DNA of 13,507 nucleotides from Chloroflexota bacterium (GCA_021823905.1 JAKALX010000056.1:1-13507); one strand, 5' to 3'. Numbered from the stretch's first letter, positions 1 to 7,063 are shown. Notes: generated by a model from the sequence alone, not told the origin. Made by a program: numbers and translations.

Positions 1-1
1 C

Positions 2-172
2 AAGCCGCCGATGGAAGAAGCGTTCCTGGAACGCGAGTGGCTGGTCGCGAAACAGTACCGCCTCGCCCTCGTTGCCCAACGCGCTATCCCCGGCTTGAGA
101 TTGGCTCCGGTCTGCCCAACGCCAGGTGACTGGCTGCCTTACCGAGAGCTGTACGCCATTGTCACTCTATAA
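2..172 (+). CDS. Probable 3' end of an upstream gene (partial, unrecognised)
   Basis: An open frame enters from the left edge and runs 56 codons to a TAA at 170-172. Its first 30 or so codons are rich in G/C at the third position like the real genes of the window, and the other two plus-strand frames are less gene-like. The peptide contains a charged stretch (MEEAFLEREWLVAKQYR) and ends in YRELYAIVTL. I do not recognise a family. If it is real, it overlaps the GTG proposed for the potassium channel by 47 bases, which would favour a later channel start such as the TTG at 183. The third-position bias weakens after about position 95, so the true end or reality of this gene is uncertain. Confidence 0.35.
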   Translation, partial: KPPMEEAFLEREWLVAKQYRLALVAQRAIPGLRLAPVCPTPGDWLPYRELYAIVTL

Positions 173-1205
173 TCGGCTCTCGTTGAAAGCTCGACTTCTG
201 GTTGATTCCCTGCCGCGGCGGCTGACCGTCGCGCTCGGGGCGCTCATCGCCGTCATCGCTGTCGGCACCGCCGGCTACATGGGCATCACCAGGATGACCT
301 TCGTCGATGCCCTCTACCAGACCGTCACGACGCTGACCACCGTTGGCTTCCGCGAAGTGCAACCGTTTGGCACCGGGACCAAACTCTTCACGATCGTGCT
401 GATCCTGGCCGGAGTTGGCACGGTCCTCTACACCCTGAGCCTCGTCATCGAACAGGCGCTCGAGGGAGACATTCGGAGCCGCTTCTACTTGCGGAGGACA
501 CGTATGAGGATTGAAGAGCTGAGCGAGCATTATGTCCTGTGCGGCTTTGGGCGGGTCGGCCAGGAGATCGCACGCGAACTCAATGAGCGCGGCGTTGGCT
601 TCGTTGTCATCGACCAGACGCCGGAGGCCGTTGAGCGGGCGCGTGCGTTCGGCTATCTCGTGGTCGAAGGCGACGCCTCCGACGAGCGCGTCCTCATCCA
701 GGCGAACATCGCCCGCGCGCGCTGCCTCCTCGCCGCGAGCGACAGCGACTCAGGCAACACCTACATCACCCTCACGGCGAAGTCGATCAATCCGTCGTGC
801 TTCGTGGTGGCCCGCGTCGCGCGGCCGCACAACGAGGAGAAGTTGCGCCTTGCCGGCGCCGACCGCGTTCTCTCCCTCTACAGCCTCGGCGGGAGGCGGA
901 TGGTACTCTCGGCCCTTCAGCCGCTCGCCGCCGACTTCATGGATACGCTTGCCAGCGGCCGCAGCGGTGACCTCGTGCTCGCCGAGTTCGAAGCCAGCGA
1001 AACGAACGGCCTCGCGGGCAAGACGGTATCAGAGCTCATCTCTGGGGCCCGAAACGCTACCTTGCTCGGCGTCCGCCAGCCCGGCGGCGCCCTCACGGTT
1101 GGGCCACACGAGAACACCGTCCTCGGCAATGGCGACATCATCATTCTTCTCGCCGACGAAGCCGACATCGCTTCCATGCAGGCGCCAGTGCGCACGACCG
1201 GGTAG
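126..1205 (+). CDS. MthK-like potassium channel with RCK (TrkA-N/TrkA-C) gating domains
   Basis: Two-helix potassium channel fused to a cytosolic ligand-sensing RCK domain. It should let K+ cross the inner membrane and be gated by ligand binding to an RCK ring. TM1 is about residues 33-52, the pore helix about 60-71, the selectivity filter TVGF is at 72-75 (TVGFREV where MthK has TVGYGD), and TM2 is about 86-110. RCK-N follows from about 134, starting HYVLCGFGRVG (GxGxxG, residues 140-145) and including an EGDASDE segment. RCK-C is about 280-352. Length (359 aa) is near MthK (336 aa). The GTG at 126 has no Shine-Dalgarno; an in-frame TTG at 183 lies 10 bases after a TATAAT and would keep all domains, so the N-terminus is uncertain by 19 residues. 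No partner transporter gene is adjacent. The channel architecture is clear from sequence; the regulating ligand is unknown. Confidence 0.93.
   Translation: MTGCLTESCTPLSLYNRLSLKARLLVDSLPRRLTVALGALIAVIAVGTAGYMGITRMTFVDALYQTVTTLTTVGFREVQPFGTGTKLFTIVLILAGVGTVLYTLSLVIEQALEGDIRSRFYLRRTRMRIEELSEHYVLCGFGRVGQEIARELNERGVGFVVIDQTPEAVERARAFGYLVVEGDASDERVLIQANIARARCLLAASDSDSGNTYITLTAKSINPSCFVVARVARPHNEEKLRLAGADRVLSLYSLGGRRMVLSALQPLAADFMDTLASGRSGDLVLAEFEASETNGLAGKTVSELISGARNATLLGVRQPGGALTVGPHENTVLGNGDIIILLADEADIASMQAPVRTTG
168..173 (+). promoter_or_regulatory. Consensus -10 box (TATAAT) before the K+ channel gene
   Basis: A perfect TATAAT stands at 168-173, with no convincing -35 hexamer 16-18 bases upstream. 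Transcription would begin near 180, which is after the GTG at 126 but just before an in-frame TTG at 183. If this promoter is used, the channel is read from the TTG on an almost leaderless transcript. A single hexamer can occur by chance, although AT-rich hexamers are uncommon in DNA this GC-rich. Confidence 0.4.
493..506 (+). promoter_or_regulatory. Internal Shine-Dalgarno and ATG for a separate RCK subunit
   Basis: Within the channel gene a GGAGG at 493-497 stands six bases before an in-frame ATG at 504, which is codon 127 and lies between TM2 and the RCK fold. Initiation here would give a soluble protein of 233 residues (504-1205) beginning MRIEELSEHYVLCGFG. This is the best ribosome binding site in the gene; the full-length start has none. 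In the archaeal channel MthK, an internal start at Met107 at the equivalent place supplies the free RCK domains of the octameric gating ring. The element is seen directly; its use is inferred. Confidence 0.55.
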
Positions 1206-1269
1206 GCTCGCACAGGAGCCATCGCCGGATCGGTTTCGCTCCATCCATCACATCATCACGAGGCGTGCC

Positions 1270-1569
1270 ATGCTGGCCAATCCCGACTTTCGTGCCATCA
1301 CCACCGACCGCGGCGTCGGCGTGACCTATACCTGTGGCTGTCCGTGCACGCCGGCCGCCGTGCCGGCGGCAGCAGGGCCGGGATTCGAGCACTGCTGCTG
1401 TGGAAAGGTGCACTTCGCCGGGCCAGGCGCAGCCGCCGCGCTCGACGGCTATCTCCGCGAGCGCAAGGCGAACCGAAAGCGCGAACCTGACTACACCCGC
1501 GGTTCAGCTACCGTCGATCTTGGCGGCGCAGCCACTGAAGTGGCGTGGGCCTTTCCCGTCGAAGCCTGA
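1270..1569 (+). CDS. Small cysteine-rich protein, putative metal binding
   Basis: A 99-residue protein that I do not recognise. The start is ATG at 1270, with GAGG seven to eight bases upstream. Residues 20-26 read YTCGCPC and 41-45 read HCCCG, giving six cysteines (22, 24, 26, 42, 43, 44) plus His41 and His48 within 27 residues. The intervening loop is Ala/Pro-rich. The second half has no cysteine and includes a basic segment (LRERKANRKREP, about 66-77). There is no signal peptide or membrane helix. Clustered Cys and His suggest Zn2+, Cu+ or another soft metal, but the pattern is not a zinc ribbon or ferredoxin spacing I can name. It lies 64 bp after the channel gene on the same strand and its stop is one base from the convergent deacylase gene. 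The long open frame continuing upstream from 532 is a shadow of the channel gene. Confidence 0.72.
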   Translation: MLANPDFRAITTDRGVGVTYTCGCPCTPAAVPAAAGPGFEHCCCGKVHFAGPGAAAALDGYLRERKANRKREPDYTRGSATVDLGGAATEVAWAFPVEA

Positions 1570-1570
1570 G

Positions 1571-2053
1571 CTACCGGGCCGCCGCGTCGATGACCCGCGC
1601 CCCAGTCAGCGCGAGCAGGTCCCTCACCGAGAGGCGGACGTCGACGCCGCGCTGACCGGCGCTGACCAGGATCTCCTCATGGCCAAGCGCGGCGGACTCG
1701 ATGCAAACGGGGAATCCCTTCCCGATGAGCGCCAGCGCACTGATCCCGCCAACCTGCAGGCCGGTGTGCCGCTCCGCGTCGCGATGGCTCGCCATCCTCA
1801 GCTTCTTCATACCGAGCGCCGCTGCCGCGCGCTTCAGATCGACCTCCGCTGTCGCGGGCATCATCAGCAGATACGGCTTCTCCTTTGGTGGATCCTGCTC
1901 GATCACCAGCGTCTTGTAGACGAGCTCGGGCGCGACGCCGGTGCGCGCCGCCACGCCGCTCGCCGATCGGATCGAGTCGTCGAACACGAGCACCGCGTGC
2001 GCAATCTTGCGCTGTTCCAGCATGCGAACAGCAAGCGGTTTGGTCGTCCCCAT
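1571..2053 (-). CDS. ybaK: YbaK/EbsC-type Cys-tRNA(Pro) deacylase
   Basis: A 160-residue member of the YbaK/ProX/aa-tRNA-editing family, whose best-known members hydrolyse Cys-tRNA(Pro) made in error by prolyl-tRNA synthetase. The invariant lysine lies in VYKTLV (Lys47). A segment resembling the family's GGxSP motif is at 98-106 (GLQVGGISA), with Ala in place of the usual Pro. Length and domain order (one alpha/beta domain, no fusion) match stand-alone YbaK proteins. The ATG at 2053 has no Shine-Dalgarno but is preceded at six bases by TAGAAT, so the message may be leaderless. It follows the second SDR gene by 41 bp in the same direction. Substrate choice (YbaK versus related Ala-tRNA editors) cannot be settled by eye. 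Confidence 0.9.
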   Translation of the reverse strand: MGTTKPLAVRMLEQRKIAHAVLVFDDSIRSASGVAARTGVAPELVYKTLVIEQDPPKEKPYLLMMPATAEVDLKRAAAALGMKKLRMASHRDAERHTGLQVGGISALALIGKGFPVCIESAALGHEEILVSAGQRGVDVRLSVRDLLALTGARVIDAAAR

Positions 2054-2059
2054 GGGGCG

Positions 2060-2065
2060 ATTCTA
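2060..2065 (-). promoter_or_regulatory. -10 box (TAGAAT) six bases before the ybaK start
   Basis: On the minus strand TAGAAT occupies 2065-2060 and the ATG begins at 2053. Transcription would start at or next to the A of the ATG, which is the geometry of leaderless mRNAs in several bacterial phyla. No Shine-Dalgarno is present between them. No clear -35 hexamer is seen. Confidence 0.45.
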
Positions 2066-2094
2066 GCCGCCGGCCGGCGCCGAACGAAGCCCGG

Positions 2095-2889
2095 TTACAG
2101 GTGCTGTCCAACCCCGCCGTCGACGTGGAACACCTGCCCGTTGAGGTAGCCGGACGCGTCGGAAGCCAGGAGCACAGCCAGACCGGCGATCTCGTCGGCG
2201 CGTCCAAAGCGCCGCATCGGGATGAACCGCAGGAGCCGATTCTGGCCGATGTCGTCGGGGCCGCGACCCTCGGTGTAGTCCATCCAACCGGTGGAGATGC
2301 AGTTGGACGTGATCCCTCGCGCCCCGAGCTCCTGACTGAGCGCCGCGCTGAGGCCGGCGACACCGGCCCTCGCCGAGGCGTATGCGCTGAGATTCTCGAC
2401 ACCGCGTTCGCCGAAGAGCGTGTTCACAAAGATCAAGCGGCCCGTTTCGCCCGCCGGAAACTCCTTGATGAACGACCTCGCGGCGTAGTAGGCGCCGGCC
2501 AGGTTGACCGATTGCACCCTGGCAAAGTCCGCGTCGCCGGTTTTTTCGATGGGCCGGATGAGCGCATGGTCCGCGGCATAGACGAGGACGGTCGGGCGCC
2601 CGAACTCCTTCAGAAGCTGCTTCAGGCCGACCTGCACGTTGGTCGGCAGCGTGACGTCCCAGCCCTGCGAGAACGACTTCCGGCCGAGCTTCTCGACCTC
2701 CTTCGCGATGCGCTTCGCCTCCATCACCTCGTCGCCGTCGAGCGTCGCCGATGCGACCGCAACGTCCGCGCCAACCTCGGCAAAGGCGAGCGCGATTGCT
2801 CGTCCAACCGGCGTGGAGCAGCCGACCACGAGTGCCTGCTTGCCGGAGAGGTCGAATCCGGGCTTCGGGCGCCAGGGAAACTCACTCAC
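2095..2889 (-). CDS. Short-chain dehydrogenase/reductase with altered active site
   Basis: A 264-residue SDR-fold protein. The start is taken as GTG at 2889, overlapping the stop of the upstream SDR gene by eight bases; longer in-frame starts exist inside that gene and are less likely. The Rossmann segment reads VVGCSTPVG (21-29) rather than TGxxxGxG, and the usual NNAG is YAAD (104-107). Asn129 in SVNLAG is kept. At the catalytic positions Ser is Thr157, Tyr170 is kept and Lys is Arg174 (YASAR instead of YxxxK). The ending GYLNGQVFHVDGG is typical of FabG-like SDRs. Either it works on unusual chemistry, or it is a weak or inactive subunit paired with the canonical SDR encoded just upstream, as in heteromeric SDR enzymes. 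The fold assignment is firm; activity is doubtful. Confidence 0.88.
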   Translation of the reverse strand: MSEFPWRPKPGFDLSGKQALVVGCSTPVGRAIALAFAEVGADVAVASATLDGDEVMEAKRIAKEVEKLGRKSFSQGWDVTLPTNVQVGLKQLLKEFGRPTVLVYAADHALIRPIEKTGDADFARVQSVNLAGAYYAARSFIKEFPAGETGRLIFVNTLFGERGVENLSAYASARAGVAGLSAALSQELGARGITSNCISTGWMDYTEGRGPDDIGQNRLLRFIPMRRFGRADEIAGLAVLLASDASGYLNGQVFHVDGGVGQHL

Positions 2890-3712
2890 CGGACACCCCC
2901 ATGCCATAGCCGACCGGGGCGATGCCGCCGGCGAGCCCACCGCCATCGATGACGAAGCACTCGCCGGTGACGTAGCTCGACGCCTCGGAGCACAGGAACA
3001 CGGCGAGCGGCCCCATCTCCCAGGCCTCGCCGATCCGCCGGGCGGTGTTGAATTTGCCCCGCCCCTGGACCCGCTCGAACTCTTCCTGCGATTCGGGCTC
3101 GTGCTGGGCGATGAAGCCAGGGACGATGCAGTTCACCCGGATGTTCTCCCCCACGAGCATTCCCGCGAGGCTCTTGGTGAGCGAAATCACCCCACCCTTC
3201 GCCGTCGCGTATGCGAATCCCGTCGGATTGGCGCGCATTGCCGTACCGCTGGCCACGTTGACGATCACACCACCCTGGTCCTGGTCGCGCATCACGCGCG
3301 CGGCAGCCCGCGAGCAGTAGAACGCGCTGTACAGGTTCACCGCGATCGTGTCGTGCCAGTCGTCGTCGGTCATGTCCCAGATCTTCGAACCCGCCCCCCG
3401 GCGGTCGCCGATACCGGCGTTGTTGACCATGATGTCGAGCCGCCCGAAGCGTTCGACCGTCTTCGCGATCAGCGCGTCGCACTCGGAGCTGCTCTGCACG
3501 TTGGTGGGAAGAGCGAGCGGCTTGCGGCCGGTCGCCCCCTCGATCAGGGCCGCCGTCTCGTCGAGCTGGCTCTGCGTGCGCGCGGCAATGCAAACCTCGG
3601 CGCCGGCAGCGGCCAGGGACATCGCCATCGCCTTGCCCAACCCCCGGCTCCCGCCGGTGACAATCGCGACGCGACGGGGCGGACCGTCGAGGCGCAGCTT
3701 CTCGCGGATCAT
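2882..3712 (-). CDS. Short-chain dehydrogenase/reductase (canonical, FabG-like)
   Basis: A 276-residue classical SDR that should interconvert an alcohol and a ketone with NAD(P)(H) in the cytosol. The cofactor loop is TGGSRGLG (19-26) and NNAG is at 97-100. Asn126, Ser155, Tyr168 and Lys172 form the full catalytic tetrad with normal spacing. Arg45 after the second strand may favour NADP(H), which is inference. The C-terminal part (VTGECFVIDGGG) is typical, followed by a Gly-rich tail. The ATG at 3712 has GGAGG nine bases upstream. It lies 61 bp after uppP and overlaps the second SDR, so the two SDRs are probably made together. The substrate cannot be assigned; nothing nearby points to a fatty-acid or sugar pathway. 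Confidence 0.93.
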   Translation of the reverse strand: MIREKLRLDGPPRRVAIVTGGSRGLGKAMAMSLAAAGAEVCIAARTQSQLDETAALIEGATGRKPLALPTNVQSSSECDALIAKTVERFGRLDIMVNNAGIGDRRGAGSKIWDMTDDDWHDTIAVNLYSAFYCSRAAARVMRDQDQGGVIVNVASGTAMRANPTGFAYATAKGGVISLTKSLAGMLVGENIRVNCIVPGFIAQHEPESQEEFERVQGRGKFNTARRIGEAWEMGPLAVFLCSEASSYVTGECFVIDGGGLAGGIAPVGYGMGVSGE

Positions 3713-3773
3713 GGATGAACCCTCCGCTGGTGTAGTGGGCGAAGTCTACCGCCGGCCACTGACGGGGGCGAAT

Positions 3774-4595
3774 TCAGGCCACGCGCAACCCAGCAATGAC
3801 GAGCGTCAGGATGGCCACGCCCCAGCGGTAGACGGCAAACGGCACCAGGCTTCGCGTGCGCAGGAATCGTAGGAGCCAGTGAATGACCATGAAGCCGACA
3901 ACAGCCGAAAACGCGAATCCGACGGCCAGCTCGTTCCACTGGTGGCTCGACTCGTGCGAGAGATCCTTCGCCTTCAGCAGCGCCGCACCGACGAACGCCG
4001 GCGTGCCGAGCAGGAACGCGAAGCGCGCCGCGTCGCTGCGCGTGAAATCGCGGAACATCGCCGCCGAGATGGTCGCGCCGGAGCGCGAGACGCCGGGAAT
4101 CAGCGCGCACGCCTGCGCACAGCCGATGATCACCGCGTCGAGCACCCCGAGCGAGGAGAGAGCGCGATCACGCCGGCCAGCGCGGTCGGCGAGGAAGAGA
4201 ACGACACCGACGGCGCCGAGTGTCAGCGCCACAAGCCATGCCTGCCGCACGTTCTCCTCGATCCAGTGGTTGAAAAGGAGCCCGACCACCGCCGCTGGAA
4301 CCGAGCCAAGCGCCAGTAGCCACAGCAGCTGGCTGTCTTCGGCGTACTGCCGCATCGCGAATCCATGCGCCTTCAGGTCGAGCAACCCCGCGCGGATCAT
4401 CCGCAACCAGTCCCGCCAGAAATAGGCGAGCAAGGCAACCAGCGTCCCAACGTGGAGACCGACGTCGAACGGGAGCCCCTGGTCCGGCCACTTGAACAGC
4501 GCCGGGACGAGAATGAGGTGTCCAGACGACGAAATCGGAAGGAACTCGGAGAGCCCCTGGACAATGCCGAGAATCGCGGCACGAACGAAATCCAT
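3774..4595 (-). CDS. uppP: Undecaprenyl-diphosphatase UppP (BacA family)
   Basis: Integral membrane phosphatase that turns undecaprenyl diphosphate into undecaprenyl phosphate, recycling the lipid carrier of peptidoglycan synthesis. It is linked in other bacteria to bacitracin tolerance. The N-terminal motif QGLSEFLPISSSGH (13-26) carries catalytic Glu17, and PGVSRSG (167-173) is the second signature with the conserved Arg171. About seven or eight hydrophobic segments follow the family pattern. The 273-residue length is typical when the start is the ATG at 4595; the frame is open further upstream, but those residues are not hydrophobic and do not match the family. No clear Shine-Dalgarno is seen. 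It is the first gene of the minus-strand run and diverges from the MFS gene across about 95 bp. Confidence 0.96.
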   Translation of the reverse strand: MDFVRAAILGIVQGLSEFLPISSSGHLILVPALFKWPDQGLPFDVGLHVGTLVALLAYFWRDWLRMIRAGLLDLKAHGFAMRQYAEDSQLLWLLALGSVPAAVVGLLFNHWIEENVRQAWLVALTLGAVGVVLFLADRAGRRDRALSSLGVLDAVIIGCAQACALIPGVSRSGATISAAMFRDFTRSDAARFAFLLGTPAFVGAALLKAKDLSHESSHQWNELAVGFAFSAVVGFMVIHWLLRFLRTRSLVPFAVYRWGVAILTLVIAGLRVA

Positions 4596-4689
4596 CGGAG
4601 CGTACGGTGGCGCGGTGGGCCAGTACGGGCAACCGAACCCGGCGAGGCCGGCGCCAATGTGATCTTCCGCATGACTCCTGAACATCTCC

Positions 4690-6006
4690 GTGACCAAGAA
4701 TCCAACGATGCCGGGATTCTTCGAGCGCAGACCCGCCCTTCGCCCTCTTGCGCACCGCGACTTCCGCCTGCTCCTGGCGGGCTCGACGCTGGTCAGCCTG
4801 GCGATGCCGTTCCAGTACCTCACGCAGGTGTTCTGGGTTCAGAAGGAGTATCCCGCTCACGCCGTGCTCTACGCTTCGCTGCTCTCCGCAAGCCGCGGCG
4901 CCGCGATGGTATCGTTTAGCCTGATTGGCGGCGCCATCGCCGATCGCGTTGAGCGGCGCCGTGTCCTGCTCATCACCGAAAGCGGCTCTCTCATCGCGAA
5001 CGCGGTCATCGCCGCGCTGATGATGCTGGCCCCGTTCGGTTCGGCGACGGTTGCGGCGGTCGCCGTCTTCACGTTCCTCGCCGCCGGGGTGATGTCGATC
5101 GACTCACCGGCTCGCAGCGCGAGCCTGCCCGCCGCCGCGGGCGTCGAGAACATCGGGCCCGCGATCGGGCTGCTCACCGTTTCCAACCAGCTCATGATGC
5201 CGCTCTCGTTGCCGCTCGTCGGGATATTCAACGGTATCTTCGACCCTGGCCGCGTGTATGCCGGAACGCTTGTTGTCTGGGCCGGGATCCTGCCGCTCAT
5301 CGCCATGCTGCGTTACCACAGCGTTGGCGGCGCTCACGGCACGGGAATGCTCACCAACATCCGCGCCGGCATGGCCTACACGCGCCGTACGCGTGCCATC
5401 CTGGCAGTGCTCTCTATCGTCCTGATCGTTCAGCTACTCGGCATGCCCGTCGCAACGCCGCTCGGACCAATGTTCATGATGGACGTTCTGAACTTCAGCA
5501 GCGGCCAGGTGGGCTTCATGGGCGCGACCTGGGGACTGGGCGCATTCGCCGCATCGATCGCGTTCACCCGGTTGCGCGGGCTCACGCTGCGAGGGATCAC
5601 GCTCGCCGGCCTGGCGACGTTCTTTGGCTTCGCCGTCATGGGGTTCGGCTACTCGCGCTTTATCCCGCTTACGGCGGCGTTCGACTTCGGCATGGGCTTC
5701 GCCTTCACCGCCGCGATGCTCACCTCGTCCACGCTGGTGCAGCACCTGGTCGATGACGCGATGCGGGGCCGGGTGCTGAGTCTGTTCCCGTTCTCGCTGG
5801 GCTTCGCTTATGTCTGCACCGCGGCGATCGGCGGCATCGGCCAGCAGGTTGGACTCGCCGTACTCGTTCCGGCGCTCGGCTGGGCCACCGTCCTAGGTTG
5901 CGTGTCGGTCATCGTGTGGAACAGGCAACTGCTTGGGGCCCGAATCCGCCCCGCCACGCCGAAGGAAACCCCGCCGGAGGCCGCAAACCCCGCGCCCGCC
6001 GCGTGA
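4690..6006 (+). CDS. Major facilitator superfamily transporter, probable exporter
   Basis: A 438-residue MFS protein with about twelve hydrophobic segments. The signature between TM2 and TM3 reads GGAIADRVERRR (80-91), the classic motif A of proton-driven MFS carriers. The N-terminus (LAHRDFRLLLAGSTLVS) and overall shape resemble the MFS_3/EntS-like group, which contains siderophore and drug exporters. The cytosolic C-terminus is Pro/Ala-rich (about 420-438). The start may be GTG at 4690 or ATG at 4708; neither has a good Shine-Dalgarno, and both leave the first helix intact. It is divergent from uppP and its stop lies 4 bp from the end of the convergent monooxygenase gene. The substrate is unknown. 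Confidence 0.93.
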   Translation: MTKNPTMPGFFERRPALRPLAHRDFRLLLAGSTLVSLAMPFQYLTQVFWVQKEYPAHAVLYASLLSASRGAAMVSFSLIGGAIADRVERRRVLLITESGSLIANAVIAALMMLAPFGSATVAAVAVFTFLAAGVMSIDSPARSASLPAAAGVENIGPAIGLLTVSNQLMMPLSLPLVGIFNGIFDPGRVYAGTLVVWAGILPLIAMLRYHSVGGAHGTGMLTNIRAGMAYTRRTRAILAVLSIVLIVQLLGMPVATPLGPMFMMDVLNFSSGQVGFMGATWGLGAFAASIAFTRLRGLTLRGITLAGLATFFGFAVMGFGYSRFIPLTAAFDFGMGFAFTAAMLTSSTLVQHLVDDAMRGRVLSLFPFSLGFAYVCTAAIGGIGQQVGLAVLVPALGWATVLGCVSVIVWNRQLLGARIRPATPKETPPEAANPAPAA

Positions 6007-6010
6007 GCTG

Positions 6011-6313
6011 CTACGAGATGCCGGCGAGCTTCGTGTACCGCTCGATCACCGGCCGGCCCGCCAGGTTACCCCGGAGTGCTGCGTTCAGCGCGGCCATGTG
6101 TTCCGACTTGCCGTGCGCGGCCAATGCCGCGTCGTCGGCGTACTGCTCATAGAAGAGGAACGTCGTCGGATCGCTGTCGAGGCGGTGGAGGGAATAGGTG
6201 ACAACCGGGCCCAGCTCGTTCGCCTTGACCGCCGCGATCATCGTCATGAACGCCTGCTCAACTTCGCGTTCCTTGCCCGGAAGCGCCTGCAGCTTCGCGA
6301 GAATCGTGATCAT
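6011..6313 (-). CDS. ABM-domain monooxygenase (YgiN-like)
   Basis: A 100-residue antibiotic biosynthesis monooxygenase (ABM) domain protein with the ferredoxin-like dimeric alpha/beta barrel fold. Typical features are the start MITILAKLQALPGKEREVEQAF, the central strand DPTTFLFYEQYADDAALAAH and the GKSEHM helix start (His72 in SEHM). Members include YgiN quinol monooxygenase, ActVA-Orf6 and many uncharacterised small proteins, so oxidation of a quinol or another aromatic is only a possibility. The ATG at 6313 has GAGGG eleven bases upstream and a TACAAT -10 box further up. It is convergent with the MFS gene and divergent from the methyltransferase. Confidence 0.9.
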   Translation of the reverse strand: MITILAKLQALPGKEREVEQAFMTMIAAVKANELGPVVTYSLHRLDSDPTTFLFYEQYADDAALAAHGKSEHMAALNAALRGNLAGRPVIERYTKLAGIS

Positions 6314-6342
6314 ATCGTTGTACCCTCGTTGGATGTGCGCGG

Positions 6343-6348
6343 ATTGTA
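6343..6348 (-). promoter_or_regulatory. -10 box (TACAAT) for the ABM monooxygenase gene
   Basis: On the minus strand GCTACAATC places TACAAT at 6348-6343, about 30 bases before the ATG at 6313. This leaves a leader of about 23 bases that includes the GAGGG ribosome binding site. The -35 position 17 bases upstream (GGGACT) is poor. The same GCTACAATC string occurs before the FKBP gene. Confidence 0.45.
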
Positions 6349-6371
6349 GCGGCCGCGCCCGGTCCAGTCCC

Positions 6372-6400
6372 GTGACCGTATTGGTTCACGTTCCTACCAT
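6372..6400 (+). promoter_or_regulatory. Promoter for the methyltransferase gene
   Basis: GTGACC at 6372-6377 and TACCAT at 6395-6400 are separated by 17 bases, a reasonable -35/-10 pair. The -10 box ends six bases before the GTG at 6407, so transcription would begin at or beside the start codon, giving a leaderless message. It stands back to back with the -10 element for the divergent ABM gene. Confidence 0.4.
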
Positions 6401-6406
6401 CAGCGG

Positions 6407-7063
6407 GTGGTGCTGCAAGGGATGGCACCGGACCGCGCCAGCGAGTGCGCCGCAGACGCCGCCATGCATTCACGGCACGACGCGGGTATCGCGTACCCGC
6501 GCTGGTACCTCAAGCGCTGGCACTTCCTGCCCGAGGGCTACCTCTCCCAGCGCGGTGCCCGGGGCTACGACAGTCTGATTCGCCGCGTATACTACGCGGG
6601 CTCCGAAGGCGCGGTCCAGCGCTCACTTATCCAGGCGCTGCGCGAGCAATCGCCGGCCGAGGTGCTCGACCTCGGATCCGGTCCGGGGCGAACCGTTCGA
6701 GCCATCGGCAAGGCGTTGCCGGGGGCGCAACTGACCGGGGTCGATCTGTCGCCGTACCTGCTCGATCTCGCCGAGCGCCGCACCGCCGCGCTCGGCGGCC
6801 AGGTCCAGCTTGTTCATGCCGACGTGACGGAACTCCCCTTTGAGAACGCCTCCTTCGACGCGGTCTGCGCAAGCCACCTTTTCGGCCACCTTCCTCCGGA
6901 ACCGGCGGCCGCCGCCGTGGCCGAGGCGTGCAGAGTGCTTCGCCCGGCAGGCCGGATGTACGTGGTGGACCACCCCTGGCACGCCCATCCCAATTGTGGG
7001 CGGCTCGTGGCGGACGAGCGGTTCGCAGCTGGGCTGATCCACTTCTCGGTCTTCACGCCGTAG
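6407..7063 (+). CDS. Class I SAM-dependent methyltransferase (Methyltransf_11-like)
   Basis: A 218-residue methyltransferase. Motif I is VLDLGSGPG (86-94), the acidic end of strand 2 is GVDLS (111-115), the motif II region is SFDAVCASHLFGHL (149-162) and motif III is RVLRPAGRM (176-184). An N-terminal aromatic-rich region of about 80 residues (YPRWYLKRWHFLPEGYLS) precedes the fold. The protein ends soon after VVDHPWHAHPNCGR, so the C-terminal strands are shorter than in UbiE-type enzymes. Starts at GTG 6407, ATG 6422 and ATG 6464 are possible; I prefer 6407 because a -10-like box sits six bases before it and no Shine-Dalgarno serves any of the three. The methyl acceptor is unknown. Confidence 0.88.
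   Translation: MVLQGMAPDRASECAADAAMHSRHDAGIAYPRWYLKRWHFLPEGYLSQRGARGYDSLIRRVYYAGSEGAVQRSLIQALREQSPAEVLDLGSGPGRTVRAIGKALPGAQLTGVDLSPYLLDLAERRTAALGGQVQLVHADVTELPFENASFDAVCASHLFGHLPPEPAAAAVAEACRVLRPAGRMYVVDHPWHAHPNCGRLVADERFAAGLIHFSVFTP

Noticed and set aside
532..1269. Long open frame on the plus strand running into the small Cys-rich gene
   Set aside because: It lies out of frame inside the potassium channel and its translation is Ser/Arg/Pro-rich low-complexity sequence typical of a GC-rich shadow. Only the part from the ATG at 1270 is supported.
1885..3718. Two overlapping plus-strand open frames of about 355 codons opposite the SDR genes
   Set aside because: They are antisense to two clear SDR genes and full of Arg/Ala/Asp/His without any family motif; the third-position bias belongs to the minus strand.
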